Assembly (NCBI RefSeq): GCF_016862195.1
Contig: NZ_BOMM01000001.1
Span: 310,001 to 374,000 of the forward strand
DNA: 64,000 bases
Origin: Paractinoplanes ferrugineus
GTDB taxonomy: Bacteria > Actinomycetota > Actinomycetes > Mycobacteriales > Micromonosporaceae
Reading direction: 5' to 3'
In this document: piece after piece, positions 62,658 to 64,000 of the stretch
How the letters are laid out: each line of letters opens with the position of its first letter
Numbering within the stretch: position 1 is the first letter of the stretch
Program-made: the position numbers and the translations under genes
The notes under the pieces: generated by a model
Told to the model about the DNA's origin: nothing
The model's input: the letters and a program-made list of their open reading frames with translations, nothing else
The model's database searches: none

Positions 62658-63368
62658 TCAGGCTACCGGCTGCGACGCCGGCTGCAGACTGTCGATCAAG
62701 CCGATCACCTCGGAAAGCGACCGCACGGTGCGCCCGGCGAAGTTGGTGTCCGAGTCGAAGACCAGGTGACGGGCCAGGTCGGGGGCGGCCAGCCGGACCG
62801 GTGTCATGCCGACCGCGGCGGCTCCGGTGAGCTCGTGACTGCCGCCGTCCCCGACGTACAGGCATTCGGCCGGGCGGACTGCTAGCTCATCGCAGGCGGC
62901 CAGGTAGATGCGCGGGTCTGGCTTGCAGACCCCCTGGCGTACGGAATAGATCGTCGCGTCGAGCAGCGGCGCGACCGGCAGACTCGGCAGGAAGGCCGGC
63001 AGTTCGTGGGTGCAGTCGCTGATCACCGCGGTGGCGAGGCCGCGCCGCTGGAGGGCGGTGAGCACGCTGACCGCATCGGAGCGCAGCCGGGTGTCGGCCC
63101 GCAACGCGTTGATCCGGGCCGGCACCCCGGCTCGGACCTGCGACGCCCGGGGCCGCCCGCCGGCCTGCTCGATGACCCACCGTAGGGTGGCTTCCGCGTT
63201 GCCGTACCGGCCCCGGGCCCGCGCCCGGAAGGTGCGGTCGAGCACGCCGCGCACCGCTTCCGGGTCGACGCCGAGGGATCGGGCGATCTCGGCGTGCTGT
63301 GGTCCGCGTTGGACCGCGCGGGTCAACGTGCCAAAAAAGTCAAACACGACCGCACGGTATGCGGGCAT
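62658..63368 (-). CDS. HAD-superfamily hydrolase
   Basis: The 236-residue protein has motif I 'AVVFDFFGTLTRAVQRG', where the second Asp of the usual DxD is replaced by Gly ('DFFG'), typical of some HAD subgroups. Motif II Ser/Thr lies in 'ATAVISDCTHEL', the Lys near 'GVCKPDPRIYLAACD', and motif IV in 'CLYVGDGGSHELTGAAA'. It is probably a phosphatase with unknown substrate. The ATG is at 63368. Confidence 0.83.
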   Translation of the reverse strand: MPAYRAVVFDFFGTLTRAVQRGPQHAEIARSLGVDPEAVRGVLDRTFRARARGRYGNAEATLRWVIEQAGGRPRASQVRAGVPARINALRADTRLRSDAVSVLTALQRRGLATAVISDCTHELPAFLPSLPVAPLLDATIYSVRQGVCKPDPRIYLAACDELAVRPAECLYVGDGGSHELTGAAAVGMTPVRLAAPDLARHLVFDSDTNFAGRTVRSLSEVIGLIDSLQPASQPVA

Positions 63369-63504
63369 GGTAAATCAGCCTCCCGGGCATCGGATGGTTC
63401 AAAAAGGGCGAAGAAGCGTTGGCGACTGTAGTCGCCACGTTACTTTCCGTTCAATAGCAGTCGATAAATGTGCTGAACAACTCTGCAAGAAGCGACGGCC
63501 GGGG

Positions 63505-64000
63505 ATGAATGCTCGCTCACCACGCGTACTGACGGCGTTTTCCCTGGTAGTGGCGGTTCTGGCAGTCTCCTCCTCGGGGCCGCTCATCGCTTTCGCGACC
63601 GCTCCGGCACTGGCTATCGCCTTCTGGCGAAACGGACTGGCCACGGTGGTGCTGACCCCGGTCACCCTCGGCCGCCGCCGCGGCGAGCTCACCGGCGGCG
63701 GCCGGCGTGCGCTGACCTTCTGCCTGCTGGCCGGCGTCGCCCTGGCCGCGCACTTCGCCACCTGGATGCCGAGCGTCCAGCTGGGCTCGGTGGCCACCGC
63801 CACCGCGCTCGGCGCCACCCAGCCGGTGTGGCAGGGCCTGATCGCCGCCGGCCAGGGCCGTCGTCCCTCGACCGCGGGCTGGATCGGCATCGCACTGGCG
63901 GTCGGGGGGGCCGCCTGGACCACCGGCCTCGACGTCGGCGTCTCCGGCACGGCCGTACTCGCCGACGTGCTCGCCGTGTTCGGAGCGATCTTCGCCGCGG
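63505..64000 (+). CDS. EamA/DMT-family transporter, 3' truncated
   Basis: The frame is open from ATG 63505 to the end of the window: 165 codons, all without a stop. It shows hydrophobic helices ('VLTAFSLVVAVLAVSSSGPL', 'LTFCLLAGVALAAHFATWMP', 'GWIGIALAVGGAAWTTGL') and a 'LGSVATATALGATQPVWQGL' segment typical of the EamA repeat. It is likely a drug/metabolite exporter. The start has only a weak GGGG site. The second EamA repeat lies outside the window. Confidence 0.8.
   Translation, partial: MNARSPRVLTAFSLVVAVLAVSSSGPLIAFATAPALAIAFWRNGLATVVLTPVTLGRRRGELTGGGRRALTFCLLAGVALAAHFATWMPSVQLGSVATATALGATQPVWQGLIAAGQGRRPSTAGWIGIALAVGGAAWTTGLDVGVSGTAVLADVLAVFGAIFAA

Overview
This is a high-GC actinobacterial chromosome segment. 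The organism is most likely a member of the Micromonosporaceae, Actinoplanes-like. Three things point there: flagellar genes (flgL-fliW-csrA) at the left edge, mycothiol biosynthesis (mshA), and a developmental BldN-type sigma factor. GTG starts, ATGA overlaps and G/C third codon positions are common. I see no tRNA or rRNA gene, CRISPR array, insertion sequence or prophage. The window is an ordinary core-chromosome stretch, and its novelty lies in small details.

Layout. (1) 1-6.2 kb holds the end of a flagellar operon, a methyl-accepting chemotaxis protein, a degenerate PHP protein, an SRPBCC protein and a PAS histidine kinase. (2) 6.2-11.5 kb holds a DUF7455 protein, a secreted subtilase, a single-domain response regulator, a secreted GH26-type glycosidase, an SDR and a methyltransferase. 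(3) 11.6-21.2 kb resembles, from memory, the mycobacterial mshA-ybjN-gpm1-senX3-regX3-Rv0495c order. It carries an inserted tandem pair of MFS transporters and a divergent phoU. (4) 21.3-37.6 kb resembles the Streptomyces and Mycobacterium block of excisionase-type HTH, bS22, epimerase, acyltransferase, bldN-type sigma with a DUF5667 partner, AMP ligase, glutaredoxin, HAD, rex, hemA, hemC, hemD and hemB. A tightly coupled 30-codon ORF sits between hemC and hemD. (5) 37.5-45.5 kb holds a GNAT protein, a lytic transglycosylase, an FmdB protein, a cyclase-STAND protein, a phospholipase A2 and a potassium channel. (6) 45.5-48.9 kb holds 2-oxoacid:ferredoxin oxidoreductase (korAB), divergent from a lone nuoA, with a candidate iron box between them. 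(7) 49-64 kb holds a DivIVA-like protein, an SRPBCC protein, tag, a trypsin-like protease, a paaX-paaG-like pair, DUF3117, leucyl aminopeptidase, O-methyltransferase, htrA, tatB, and mrp with its DUF1003 and MgtE/CBS partners. It ends with phzF, a HAD protein and a truncated DMT transporter.

How the genes work together. Redox and heme are linked by Rex control of rex-hemACDB. Phosphate sensing is represented by phoU facing senX3-regX3 across repeated GTGAAC boxes. Envelope quality control and export are represented by htrA-tatB. Central oxidation through ferredoxin is represented by korAB. The best candidates for something undescribed are the hemC-hemD microprotein, the iron-box-linked kor/orphan-nuoA pair, and several proteins whose catalytic motifs have been lost (PHP, SUMT half of HemD, STAND Walker B). 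Family, synteny and motif statements come from memory of the families. No database search was possible.
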